Shown piece by piece: positions 22,847 to 33,180 of a stretch of DNA of 64,000 nucleotides. The translations under genes and the position numbers were made by a program. Source of the stretch: Heliopora coerulea. Taxonomy: Eukaryota > Cnidaria > Anthozoa > Scleralcyonacea > Helioporidae. The notes under the pieces were generated by a model that did not search any database, was not told where the DNA came from, and saw only the letters and a list, made by a program, of their open reading frames with translations. The DNA lies in NCBI GenBank assembly GCA_030142905.1, contig JASJOG010000044.1:62001-126000 (forward strand), given 5' to 3'. Position 1 is the stretch's first letter; each line of letters starts with the position of its first letter.

Positions 22847-24619
22847 GTAAATAGTCTGTTCTTTAATTCATCTTACGTGCTTCGGCAGCAAAACTGGTTC
22901 AATTTGTAGATCGATGGCGTTGTGTCAATTAACAGCTTAGAGGTTCCGAAACACTCGGAAAAAAAAAATGCCGAGAGAGTTTTCTGGTGGAATGCAAAGT
23001 GCCCATCGCCAAGCGTGGAACACAAAACAAAATCTTCCTCCCGACGAAGCAAACATCCTCCTGACAAAATTCAGGAATATTCTCACTTTTCGGCAAGTTG
23101 GTTTCTTTGCGAAACATGTGTTTTTACTTGGTCCACCTGCCCTAGCATAATATTTGTGCAACCACTTTTTCTCGTTTTGCCAAGCGTTAATGTTGTTGAC
23201 CGTGGCGATTGAGCTCTTCTGCTGGATGTTCTACTTCAATATCTATCGGATTTATGTTTGAGTTATGAAGTCTTGTATCCAAGTCCGTTCGGAACCAAGG
23301 CACAAATTTAAGTCAAGGTCAAAGTCCAACACTCAAGCAAGTCCTGATGTCTGCCACTGCTTCGTACACGAAAGGGCACTTGAAGTTAACCACAAACGTC
23401 TTAATATCAGTTGACAATTTTGTCGTTGGTAACTAAAGCAGTTAGGGAGGGAGGGATCCAAAGTCATATCCCGTTCAGGCAAACAATTTTGTTTTTTTTA
23501 AACTCGTCTGGTGAAATTTATTTAAATTTTTTTGTTCTTTCGAAATTTTAAAATGATAACACTACCTTGTAAAGTTTATTCGGCTAAGTGTGAACATACT
23601 CTTTCGCTACATATATAATATATAGCAAATATATAACATATATAAATATAGCAAATATGCATGAGTTTTATCTTAAACCTTTCATATCCAGAGGGTTTCC
23701 TTTGAAGATTAAAATCGTATGGCGTTAGCCTTAGTAAAATTATGGAAGACTTAGCCGAGCAGAAAGCAATTAATCTGCTTCAATAAGACAGGTTTTTAAA
23801 TTCATTTAAGGTTCGGTTTGAACGGAATATTAGATCGTTGCAGTCAAATGATAGAGTTGTAACGATACGACGTAGACTACTACAATTAAATATACTCCAA
23901 CCTACGTTGTCCAACCAAACTGGGTACACACCTTGAAAAGAAAAACGATGAAAAAAGATTCGCTGGGACACCAATCACCTGGGGAGAAACTCAGGTCAGA
24001 GTCCAAGTCACAAGTCCGAGAATTTAGACTATGACTTGAGTCCAACTCCGACTGAGTCAAAAACAATGTGCTTAGTCAAAAATATCCAGCAACCAACTGT
24101 GTTGATAATTTGTTCTATATAAGAGTATCGATCAGGACCCATTTACACGACTTACGATTGTTGTATTCGATTGGGCGTTCTGATTTATGAGATTAACTCA
24201 CCCAAGGTAGTAGAAGATGAGTGATTTTGGAGGGGAGGGCTAATTGTTACGAAAAATTCTAGAAAATGTAAATGAAGAAACATTTGTAGTAGCATTTTCG
24301 TTCTTTGATTTCATGAATAAAGATATCAATTGTAACTAAACGTTCTTGAACCGTTAGTTAAGCAAGGTAAAAAGTAAGTTTTTAGTATCTGTCTGAAAAT
24401 ATTCGGAGGGGGCTTAGACCCTAGGTTAGAAATATTGGGCGGCTATGGTTTGATAAAGCTGCAATAATATAATTTACTGCTATTGTCTGTCAAACATAAT
24501 AATGTATGTCCAGTTGCTAAACATACCACAAGGAATGTGCTAATTTTTTGAACACAAGTCGTTTCCGTTACTGTGAAATATCACAATTTCATTACGAAAA
24601 TCTTATTAATCAGCCAGGA
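22847..24619. other. Intron-like and gene-free DNA
   Basis: The first ~85 bp match the intron starts of the other exon copies. Short overlapping open frames on both strands at 22870-23210 have no recognisable domain. An ATATA-rich run sits near 23610-23660. A TATA-like CTATATAAGAG at 24114-24124 has no recognisable exon after it. Confidence 0.4.
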
Positions 24620-24830
24620 AGTGTCCGCTGTAGGAGGTATTATAAACCTTTTTCCGCCTGCAAAATGTTCGTTGTCCGTCTTAGTGAGGTGTCCGTCTTC
24701 GAGAGAGTTTGATTATAGTAAAATAATCAATAAACGGCCGGGACCAAATTTAGTGTCCGTCTTAGAGAGGTGTCCGTGTAAGTGAGGTGTCCGTTAAGAT
24801 GGAGTTCACTGTATTTGCCAGTTTATATCA
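24620..24830. repeat. Tigger-like DNA transposon terminus (remnant)
   Basis: Repeated GTGTCCGTCTTAGAGAGG, GTCCGTGTAAGTGAGG and GTCCGTTAAGATGGAG words end in TTCACTGTA. Repeated GTCCGT/AGAGAGG blocks close to a CAGTG end are the usual terminal pattern of pogo/Tigger-type elements in invertebrates. No transposase is attached. Confidence 0.45.
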
Positions 24831-25189
24831 CCTGGGGGTAGCATGTGGGTACCCAACCTCCCTAAAAACCTCTGGCCCACCTCAAGGGCCACCTTAATTT
24901 GTAAATCAATGGTGTAATGGAAGACATCTTGTGTTCGAGAATCAAGATGCACCCATAAAATCTGTGCTTGATGTCAGGCGGCCAAGATTTACAAAGGCAC
25001 CAAGATACCCTCCCACATGAGATGTTGCAGTTACAACTCTGATTAGTACTAAGTTGATCATCAAATTTATGATTTATTGCGCCTGTGCAGCTTTGTCGCG
25101 TTCGGACGGCTTATTCCTCTGTAAATATTTTAGGTAGTCCACCATTATTCTAAGTGAAATAACTTGGTGTCATTTATATAACTATTATT

Positions 25190-25370
25190 TTAGAGGTGCA
25201 ACTAGAAGGAGGTATGAGGTTGCAACCCTTGCTTTTTGTGGGAAGTCTTATATCTGTCCTGTTAGCAACAGTGATTTTGCCCCCACGTTCCAAAACCACA
25301 TGGATGTATTGCATTCAAAATGACTAAAAATTGTCCCAACAGTGCCTTGATGTCACCCTCTGATCCTGGC
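25190..25370. repeat. Diverged dispersed repeat (partner about 57505-57670)
   Basis: The stretch with AGGTTGCAACCCTTGCTTTTTG, GTTAGCAACAGTGATTTTGCCC and GTGCCTTGAT is collinear with GGTTGCCACCCCTGCTCTTTTT, GTTAGTGACAACTTTTTGCCC and GAGCCTTGAT at 57505-57670, same orientation. No coding role is seen. Confidence 0.6.
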
Positions 25371-26380
25371 CCTTTTGAAATTCCTGGTTGTGCCCCAGAA
25401 AATATATGTACAATTTTGAATTGTTGAGAACATCTCTCTTTTAAACTACTCAGTCTAATTTGACTGTTGATCAAATAGTGCAATCAGCCTTGGGAGTGTT
25501 TCATGCTGCTGTTAATTTTTTTTTATGGAATCTCATAAGGTACATTATATTTTTGAATGTCAGAATCATGCATTTGAAGACTTACTAGGGGCCAGATGTT
25601 AAAAAAACAACTCTGGGGCTTCTTGCTGGGAACCAAACTTGTGATGCCTTGAGTCTAGAGTAGTGGTCTACTGGCTTAGCTACAAAGGTTGTTGCTGAGA
25701 AAATCCCCACCATTCCTCTCTTCCTCTTCAGTGGAATGAATCATGGGAGGATGGGGGAGATGTATCCCTTCCAATTTTAGACAAGGGGGATGACTATTGT
25801 TATCATCCTCCCACTTTTAAACTTGAGAATTTTGAAAGAATATGAGAGTATCTGATCTAATATACTAATAGATCCGTTCAAATATTGTATTTGCTATGCC
25901 TTGTTTTCTGTTGGTTACTGCATCAGTAATTTCACATCAGCCGGGTCCAAGCAAAGAATGTGAGATTGTCTTTCTTAAACTGTCTTTGCCATCCTAGTTT
26001 TACCACCTTCTCCAAGTGTACCCTCCACATTGGGATCCCTTATAGGCCTCTTGTAGAAGATAGATATTAAAGATGGATAAACTGCTACTTATGTTAACCA
26101 CTGTTGTACTACTCATTGGCCTTCTGAACAAAATGTTGGGGGATGACAAGAAAAGTTTCCAGTGGGGAGAACTAGAAAATCATGGGTCTGTACTATCTGA
26201 ATATTTTTGAAATCCATATTCAAAATTTGCTGATTATGAGAACTGAAAACAAAATTCTGTGGCTATAAAAATGAATAACTTTAATGCCACAAGAGTGTTC
26301 TCATATACTTTATACTTTTGAAAGTAACCTCTCAGAAAAAATGAGTGATCTAAGGCTCCAGTTCCTTTCACTTGACTATG
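25371..26380. other. Gene-free stretch
   Basis: No convincing gene or repeat was seen. The DNA is less AT-rich than its neighbours in places but has no long open frame. Confidence 0.4.
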
Positions 26381-26385
26381 CATAT

Positions 26386-26386
26386 G

Positions 26387-26430
<44 letters not shown>
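26386..26430. repeat. (TA)n microsatellite
   Basis: A simple TA repeat of about 40 bp sits at the 3' flank of the PLE remnant read on the minus strand. (TA)n tracts recur next to several PLE pieces in this window. Confidence 0.9.
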
Positions 26431-26468
26431 GTCACAACACAAGATTTGGTTACTTCATAAGAACTTTT

Positions 26469-26528
26469 ATTCACTACAGATCTGTTTCGTATGACAAGTC
26501 CGAAGCTTGCCACACTCGTCAGGTGAAT
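26469..26528 (-). ncRNA. Type I hammerhead ribozyme of a Penelope-like element
   Basis: The minus-strand fold has all expected parts. Stem I is ATTCAC/GTGAAT (6 bp). The core is CUGACGA. Stem II is a 10-bp helix (26515-26506 with 26498-26489, including G-U pairs). GAAA follows, then stem III ACAG/CUGU with a 2-nt loop. The cleavage residue is A at 26475, after U. PLEs are known to carry hammerhead motifs in their terminal repeats. The piece of PLE coding sequence just upstream on this strand (26760-26640) agrees. Confidence 0.85.
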
Positions 26529-26639
26529 GTTGTGTTTGGCGTGTAAACTTGAGATCTGTGGTTAGTTTGTGACGTCAAGTTGTTTGTGTGTAGTATTTGG
26601 TTCGTATTACAGGTAGAGACAGTGACAATTATCTATTAC

Positions 26640-26787
26640 AAAGTAAGTGTTTCTTGCGGTGCCTGCAACTAGATATAAGTTCATTCCTTTTGTTGAGGGA
26701 ACTCAGTTCCGGATGGCAGATGATGAGAAATTTTCGTAGACGCATAAGTTGCAGCGTTTAAACAGGACTAAACGCTGCAACTTATGC
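26640..26787 (-). pseudogene. PLE ORF C-terminal end, truncated, with palindromic junction
   Basis: The minus strand reads LNKRNELISSCRHRKKHLL, aligning with LLNKRSEIVSKCRHRNRFLI at the end of the PLE at 52755-54005. Coding stops near 26640 and the ribozyme follows. The 5' truncation point is a perfect 19-bp inverted repeat (26742-26760 and 26769-26787, 8-nt loop). Confidence 0.65.
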
Positions 26788-26789
26788 AA

Positions 26790-28020
26790 ATTTGCAATAC
26801 GTCCTTTAGACTCCGTTGACAGAATCCTATGCACTATAGCAGTAAATTGAGAAGAAGGCTGTCAGCTTTCATTCGTTTAACTGCGGAGCAATACGGTCAA
26901 CTGGAGCTGAGGATTACGAACCGAGTCAACATGTTGTTGCAGAAAAACAGATTGTTCCTCCAGAATCGTTGGTAAATAACCAGCTCCTGTAATTTATTGG
27001 TTCTCCTGTGAGACAAACATGAAGGGGTTTGTTGAGGTGTGTCGTTTTGAAAAAGAGTGCTGATTTAAACACAGATACCTCAACATGTGAGGCAACAACG
27101 CAACACATCGTCCATAATTCTAATCTACAGTTGGCGTCATTGGCATCATGGACTTCAACCCCGAATGTTTTTTGAATAGCTCGGGATCTTTTAATCATGA
27201 CTAGGGATTTGTGCGATAGCATGGCGGATTTTCAGTCAAAATGAATTTTCGTGTATTCCAGTGTAACGAAATTATGGAATTTATGAAGAAAATTGCGAAC
27301 ACAGCGCTTAAAATGACAAAAACCAGTATAGAAATTCTTGTCGTGGATTCATCATTAGTCAAAACTGGTGATTGATGAATGATAGTTGTTGCTCCGCTGA
27401 CACAGAGTATGCTTTGGTAATGCCCGGCAAACGCAGCGCGAGCTGAAGCTTGAAAAAACTGAGTTTTGTATAACCTGGTTTATTCGTTTAATATTCGATG
27501 TTTACTTTAGTTTGTACTACCGCACGTGACAATGGTTATAAAACAGTGCAAGAAAAACACCAAACACTTGTGGTCCTTTTTTGAATACTACAAAAAAGCC
27601 AATATCTGCTCATGCAAGCGAAATATTCAAGTCGGTAATGATCGGACATTTTGTTTACGTTTGGAATGGCTATCGAGATGAGCATTTTAATTCGAAGACT
27701 TAACAGCCTTATGCATTCGACTAATCGCGAAACCTTATTTATCGACCCATAAATTTGAAGCCTTAAGCCGGCAATTAAGTTTTGTTCATGCCGTGATTTT
27801 TATCATGTAACACATACTAACATGTGCTTTTTCTTACAAATGGACTTTGTAAAGCAGATGCCACGTTGATGGATTGACAGTTCCAAAAGTCGGCATTATG
27901 CATAATCCGACCTGCTACTCCACATTACCAATATAGAATGACTTGAAAACAGTATGGACGTGTTTGTAATGTGTTCACTTTATTATCAAGGGGGTGTCTC
28001 TTAATCAAAATCTTGAGCTG
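26790..28020. other. Gene-free stretch
   Basis: A 98-codon minus-strand frame at 26926-27222 shows no recognisable domain. The remainder is AT-rich with no supported feature. Confidence 0.4.
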
Positions 28021-28028
28021 GTCTCTTA

Positions 28029-28791
28029 GGCCCTCTTCACATGATGCGAGATATCTCGGTGGGTAGGGATATCTCTGTCTCCCATACATATCTCCTTGAT
28101 CAAATACGTGATCATTCACATGAGATCGAGACATCTCGGGGCCACGAGATATTTCGGTCTAAACGGTAGGGTAGCCCTGGAGAGCGAGATATGTTTGCTT
28201 CCATGTGAAAGCTTCAGCCCGGGTTACCTCGGGAGGTAGAGTTAACTTCGACACTATTACGCATGCGTACGTCAAAATCGCTGGAAACAACATGGCGGAC
28301 GTGAAAGAAGTTTCGACTGCAGCAAGCGATAAAACTTAAAATTGATAAAGTCGGCCAATTTCATGAACAGTTGAACAGGCATACGTAAGTTTTTTTAAGA
28401 TTTTTTTTTGGTTTTTTCCCACTCTTTAAGTAAAATTCTCGTTGAAATTCGTCCTCCTTGCTCACACCTTTCTTAACATAAAATTAGTCTTCACTGATTC
28501 CTGCACTACGTAATACATTCTTTTATATTCCAAGCTAACTCTATATAGTACCAAAAGTCCATGTAGTTGCATCAAAACAATGGCAGCGATTATAATTGTA
28601 GAACCTACGACAACAATCAACTTCTTCGGCTGGCTATTTTGTCAAGAGTGTGGTTAGGTACGCTACAGTTATCGCGGAGGACAGGGATATCTCAATTGTT
28701 CCATTTTATCATGTGAAACAGGGATAACTTTGACCCTATACCCCGACTTATCTCTGCCCATCGAGATAACTCGGCCTGATGTGAACAGGCC
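28029..28791. mobile_element. MITE / non-autonomous DNA transposon, ~763 bp
   Basis: The left end GGCCCTCTTCACATGATGCG is matched in inverted form by the right end CCTGATGTGAACAGGCC. The subterminal regions are filled with GAGATATCTCGG-type palindromic words on the left and GATAACTCGG/TTATCTC words on the right. The GGCC..TTCACAT end is reminiscent of PIF/Harbinger or ISL2EU-type elements. No transposase is present. Confidence 0.65.
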
Positions 28792-30126
28792 ATTATTCTC
28801 ATTCTGTGACTTCGTTTCCCACCTGGTAAATTGCTTGTCACTGTTGTATTGATAAAAGACAGCGTTTTAAGTAAAGGCTTAGATTATAATTTTAGATAAG
28901 AATCTCGCTTGCAATGCAGCTGTCACAGATTAGTTCAGACGTAAGAAGAAAAAATCTCATAAAAGTCGGCTTTAGGCTCAGTCTCAACGCTAAAATGAAC
29001 ATTCTTGATAAAGAATACATTTATTATTCGTCCAAACTAATTCGTAATATGAAATACCTACTTAAAAAGAAAAGCTCCAATCCACGGATATCCCTTCCGG
29101 AAAACCTTATCACGGGCTAACCTTTTATCGCTTAAAATGTTTTTCATTTGTTCTTTGTTCTCTCTTTGTTTTTCCTTTCTTCTCTCACTGATTCTTTTGT
29201 TATTAGGTGTCCGATATATTGGACACTGTACGTTATAGGGTTAAAAGTAATCTACTCACACAGTGTGTATCTGAAATTTCCTTAGCTGATCCGTGATTGA
29301 GTGCTGTTTGTCATTTTTCTTATTATTTTTTCCATATAATCCAACTTATGCTTGTCAAGTCAATACTCAAGTTAGGGTGTTTTATTTCAAACGGAAGATT
29401 TGAATAAGTGATGGCATAACGTCCTCGACAACACACTTGGCACGGATTAATCCAAGAATAAAAAGAACTTAACTTCCATCAATACCAACTAAATGCAGAT
29501 ATAAGGCACGAAAAAATCGGCGTTCGTAATAAAAAATTCATATATCTGCAACCCTAGACACTCGGATTCAAAGAATATTTCATCATGAAATATCGTATTC
29601 TCTACACTCTTTCGCCTTCTTTTTGCAAATATCAACCACATTTTGAGCCAAAAACAATGTATTAAAATTCCTGAAGGATAATTTTCTCCTTCACACACTG
29701 ATAATTTACCCTGAAATGGACTGTAAACAGGCATTAACCGAGAGTGACCTTAAAATTCTTAAGAGCAGCAGAGATAATATGTGTATTGATCTGATGAGGT
29801 CTGTTTTAAAACCCTGCACATAAATTACATACGTTGTTGCCGAGGCCAGTTGGTCAAATAAGAGGGAAGGAGACAAGATCTAACGGAGACAAATTTTATA
29901 ATCTTAAACGTAGAACTGAGCGGTTTAAACAAAGTGGAGTAGTATATGCTATTGATAAAGACAATGCGACTCTGGATGGGTCCTAGAGAAGACTATTTTT
30001 TATATTTGAAACTTAAAGTCCAACTATACATGTTATTCCATTTTAGAGTAGGATAAATTATTTAAATCTTAGCCGTAAAAATTGTATTTTAACCATTTTC
30101 TAATTGTTACTCTCGCCTTGTAAGCG
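28792..30126. other. Gene-free stretch
   Basis: Open frames at 28914-29120 (+, 68 codons) and 29489-29734 (-, 81 codons) lack recognisable motifs, splice context or a promoter. Both could be chance. Confidence 0.4.
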
Positions 30127-30928
30127 ATATTTAAAAACCGAGCAGGAGTGCTTTATCGGGATTTAAAACACGAGGCGATAGCCGAGTATTTTAGAACCGA
30201 TAAAGCACGAACTGCGAGTTTTTTAAATGTCTTCTAAAATTAACCTCCTAATACGCTAATTCACGAAGAAAGTTTGGAAATTTATCTTCCGTAAGCTGAA
30301 AAATTTGAACTTTTTCTTCACATGTAAAGGCACATGTGTCATTATCAAATATATAGATCCGACACGCTTATGATTTTCTTTTGTCTTTTCCTCATGAATT
30401 CTTAATGAATTTTGGAATTCACATTATAAATTAGCGGAATTTTGCTATTTAAGTATAGGATAAATATCGAGAACGGAGGCTTTAAGCCAGATACATCCCG
30501 AGGGGCCGAAGGCCCCGAGGGCTTTATCTGGATTAAAGCCGACGTTTGAGGTATTTATCCAACTTAAAACTCGATTAAAGAGGTTTTCTTAAAGAAACCC
30601 CAAGGAATAGACTTGTAGAATGTAATATACGTATTTCTAAAATTCATTATTAATTCATGAGGAGAAGACAAAAAATCATAAGCGTGTCGGATCTATATAT
30701 GTGATAAAGATACATGTGCCTTTTGAGTATACGTGAAGAAGAAGTTCAAATTTTTTCGGCTTACGAAAGATAAATTTCCAAACATTCTTCACGAATTAGC
30801 TTATTAGGAGGTTCATTTTAGAAAACATTTAAAAAACTCGCAGTTCGTGCTTTATCGGATCTAAAACACTCAGCTATCGCCTCGTGTTTTAAATCCCGAT
30901 AAAGCACTCCTGCTCGGTTTTTAAATAT
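30127..30928. mobile_element. 802-bp foldback element (full copy)
   Basis: Two ~320-bp arms are inverted copies. The left begins ATATTTAAAAACCGAGCAGG and the right ends with its complement. The arms contain AGTGCTTTATCGGGATTTAA and a GATCCGACACGCTTATGATT block. The centre (about 30457-30560) has its own hairpin around GAGGGGCCGAAGGCCCCGAG. One arm alone occurs at 50381-50670. No coding sequence is present. Confidence 0.85.
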
Positions 30929-31002
30929 AACATACAGGGTGTATTCAATTTTTTTTCTTCTTTGATGTGGGATAACGTTTGTACTTTTTAATTGACGTTT
31001 CA

Positions 31003-31043
31003 GGGATTATATATATAGTCCCGGGGACTGTATATATAATCCC
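31003..31043. repeat. Short palindrome
   Basis: GGGATTATATATATAGTCCC is followed by GGGGACTGTATATATAATCCC, forming a 20-bp inverted repeat with almost no loop, just outside the foldback element. Confidence 0.7.
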
Positions 31044-31790
31044 AGATACCTATGTAAAACAGCTAATCAGTACATTAACCCCTATTTCTCCCGGGACAAT
31101 TCAAAAGCCGCCGCCAGCTTTTAAAATACTCTATTGTTCTTGGCAAGTTTATTAGGCAGATAAAAACCTGGAAAGAACAAAGAAAACCGACTTAATCGTG
31201 TTTTAATGTGGAATAAAGTCCCGTCAAACATCACATTAAACATTAAACATTAAACAACATATTATAAATGTACTACATTTATTTCTTTCAATATTTAAAA
31301 ACATCATAACAGTGATTTTACTATCTAAATTTATATTGTTCAACTTTGTGCAGCAACAATAAAGTGACATACTAGAAATGAAAGATTTTGACTTTTCAGC
31401 TACAGTATACACTTAAAGGCTTAAAAAAGCCTTGATCCACATGGTCAAAAATGACAAATTCATCCACCGCGCAAAGTGCCTAGTTGGCCGTCTTTGTCTC
31501 ATTGTCAACTTGATCACTTCAAATGCAAATAACACAACGTTAATTGCCGTGGGTTAGTTTCTTAATGTATTCATGATTTACGAACAATTAATGAATGTGA
31601 TGTGAACAAATACAAGATAAAATACAAACCGAAGATAAAATATCTTTAAATCTCAAAATCTGAGTCTTGTTTGGGTTTTCAAGATGCTTTATTTCCGCTT
31701 GTGTGTATTGTCTTACAATGAATATAAGTTCTATTTGGTCAACAATGTAAGTCACTTCCGGAAACTTACCATATTCGTGCACCGTAATTT
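31044..31790. other. Upstream region of exon copy 4
   Basis: No gene is recognised. Near 31245-31270 an ACATTAAACATTAAAC direct repeat is seen, and GTTTGGGTTTTCAAGATG near 31670 resembles the arm of the foldback element at 5072. Confidence 0.35.
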
Positions 31791-31791
31791 A

Positions 31792-31799
31792 CATATAAG
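31792..31799 (+). promoter_or_regulatory. TATA box of signal-peptide exon copy 4
   Basis: CATATAAG followed by GGCATTC lies ~27 bp before the first in-frame ATG (31819). The copy-3 promoter has the same TATA-GGCATTC order. Confidence 0.6.
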
Positions 31800-31818
31800 G
31801 GCATTCAACCACGACGAA

Positions 31819-31980
31819 ATGGCTCAAGGAAAAAGTCCTTGGAGAGGTGAAACAGCAATGATGCCTTCGAGCAAATACATCCACCGAGTCGAGCCTCTAC
31901 TTGTGCTTGCCCTGTTATTTGTTCGTCAAATTTACGCAGACGGTTCAGTCAATTCCACCAACTCAACCCGCAATGCCAAA
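31819..31980 (+). CDS. Signal-peptide first exon (copy 4), likely first exon of the GPCR at 44322-45254
   Basis: The frame ends at AAA followed by GTAAGT (31981), a consensus phase-0 donor. The family-length start is the ATG at 31861, giving the standard 40 codons. An in-frame ATG at 31819 adds 14 residues and is nearer the TATA box, so either could be used. The protein has MPSSKYIHRVEPLLVLALLF as a signal-like stretch, then VRQIYADG and an NST-NST sequon pair. The intact seven-TM exon 12.3 kb downstream starts in the same phase and continues an Asn/Ser-rich extracellular N-terminus. Confidence 0.62.
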
Positions 31981-32553
31981 GTAAGTATTTTAATATATAG
32001 CGGTTCGATTTGTAATTGTAAGTTTATTTAGTCCTATGACTCAACCCTGTAGTGAGGGTCTCGCAAATTTGGGTAAACATAGTTTGGAAAATCTTGTAGC
32101 AGAAACGTTACCCCAAGTAAAATATCGACATCGAAAGTAACTCTTGCTCTTAAGCAATTGGTCACTGATCTTGAAAAAGACCAAGATGGAACAACTGTGG
32201 GCGAGAAGTGAAGCCTGAAGTAAACAAGCGGCGGCCCAAGCGAGATTTTAGGGAATTTAAGCAAGCTAGCGCGGCAACGACATTTAACAAAGTAGCTTAA
32301 CTAAACACATTTGAATAGAATAACATTCTACTGATGTTGTAATGAATTCTAAATGTCATTTAAGCATCTGAAACTCTTCTCAATTGCTCAGATCAGTATG
32401 TTAACGTTTAAACGCGCCGAAACATATGTCCTTTGTTTTATTAGTCAAGAACATTGCTTGAAACTTATCTTTATTAGCCAAAAGGAAATTACTGCTATAT
32501 CAGTCAGTCACTGTCTCGGCCTCATTTTTTAATGTTGTTGCTACATTACTATT
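31981..32553. other. Start of presumed long intron
   Basis: No gene was seen after the donor. The short open frames here have no recognisable domain. Confidence 0.35.
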
Positions 32554-32981
32554 ATCGCCTCCCTGTAAAATATCTTGTAAAATTTATTGTCGTTTTGATG
32601 AGAGGAGGGCCAGCCCTCCTAAGCATGATCTCGCTATTGACAACCCGAGATGTCGCCTAGAAGAGCTCGAAGTTTCCATGTAAACACATTCAGAAGGGCT
32701 GACCCTCCTATAACACAAACGTGCTAGAAGGGCCAGAAAATTTCCATGTAAACGCGAGGTGAAATTCATCCCTCTTACTCGGGCTAGCCCTACCAAAAGG
32801 GCTGGCCTGCCTCCATATAAACACCCCTAGCTCAAACCTTTTAAACGTTTTCTATTAACCGTTCGTAAACAGTATGAGCGGTTAACTCAGAACGTATAAA
32901 CGGTTAAAATAAACTGTTTAAACGGTTAGAGTAAACCGTTTACAGTCTCGCCTTGCGGATACCCCGCTATTATGGACAGTA
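32554..32981. repeat. Dispersed repeat, copy 2 (first copy at 16159-16583)
   Basis: The repeat has the same orientation and extent as copy 1, with small indels, including a segment around TGACAACCCGAGATGTCG not in copy 1. Its right end joins directly to the start of the Penelope-like element. Confidence 0.75.
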
Positions 32982-33180
32982 TCGTCATTTATCCAATTTA
33001 TCCTCACAAGAACTTAAACCGGAAGAACTCGATTTACTAAAGAATGACCTTTACTTCTCCATCAAACCTCCAATACTCAACCACGCAGATATCCTATCAA
33101 CATTCGAACGCATTCATTACACCATCAAAAATAAACTCAAACATGAAGAAGACTACATCCTCGTAAAGAATGAACAAATA

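Noticed and set aside
22870..23210. Several overlapping frames of 60-96 codons on both strands
   Set aside because: No domain, no consistent splice sites and mutually overlapping, so most likely chance in a less AT-rich stretch.
24100..24210. A TATA-like CTATATAAGAG resembling the promoters of the signal-peptide exons
   Set aside because: No 40-codon exon with donor follows at the expected distance, and the nearest GT site would place the TATA box inside the exon.
26926..27222. 98-codon minus-strand frame as a host exon
   Set aside because: No recognisable domain, splice sites not convincing, and no homologue elsewhere in the window.
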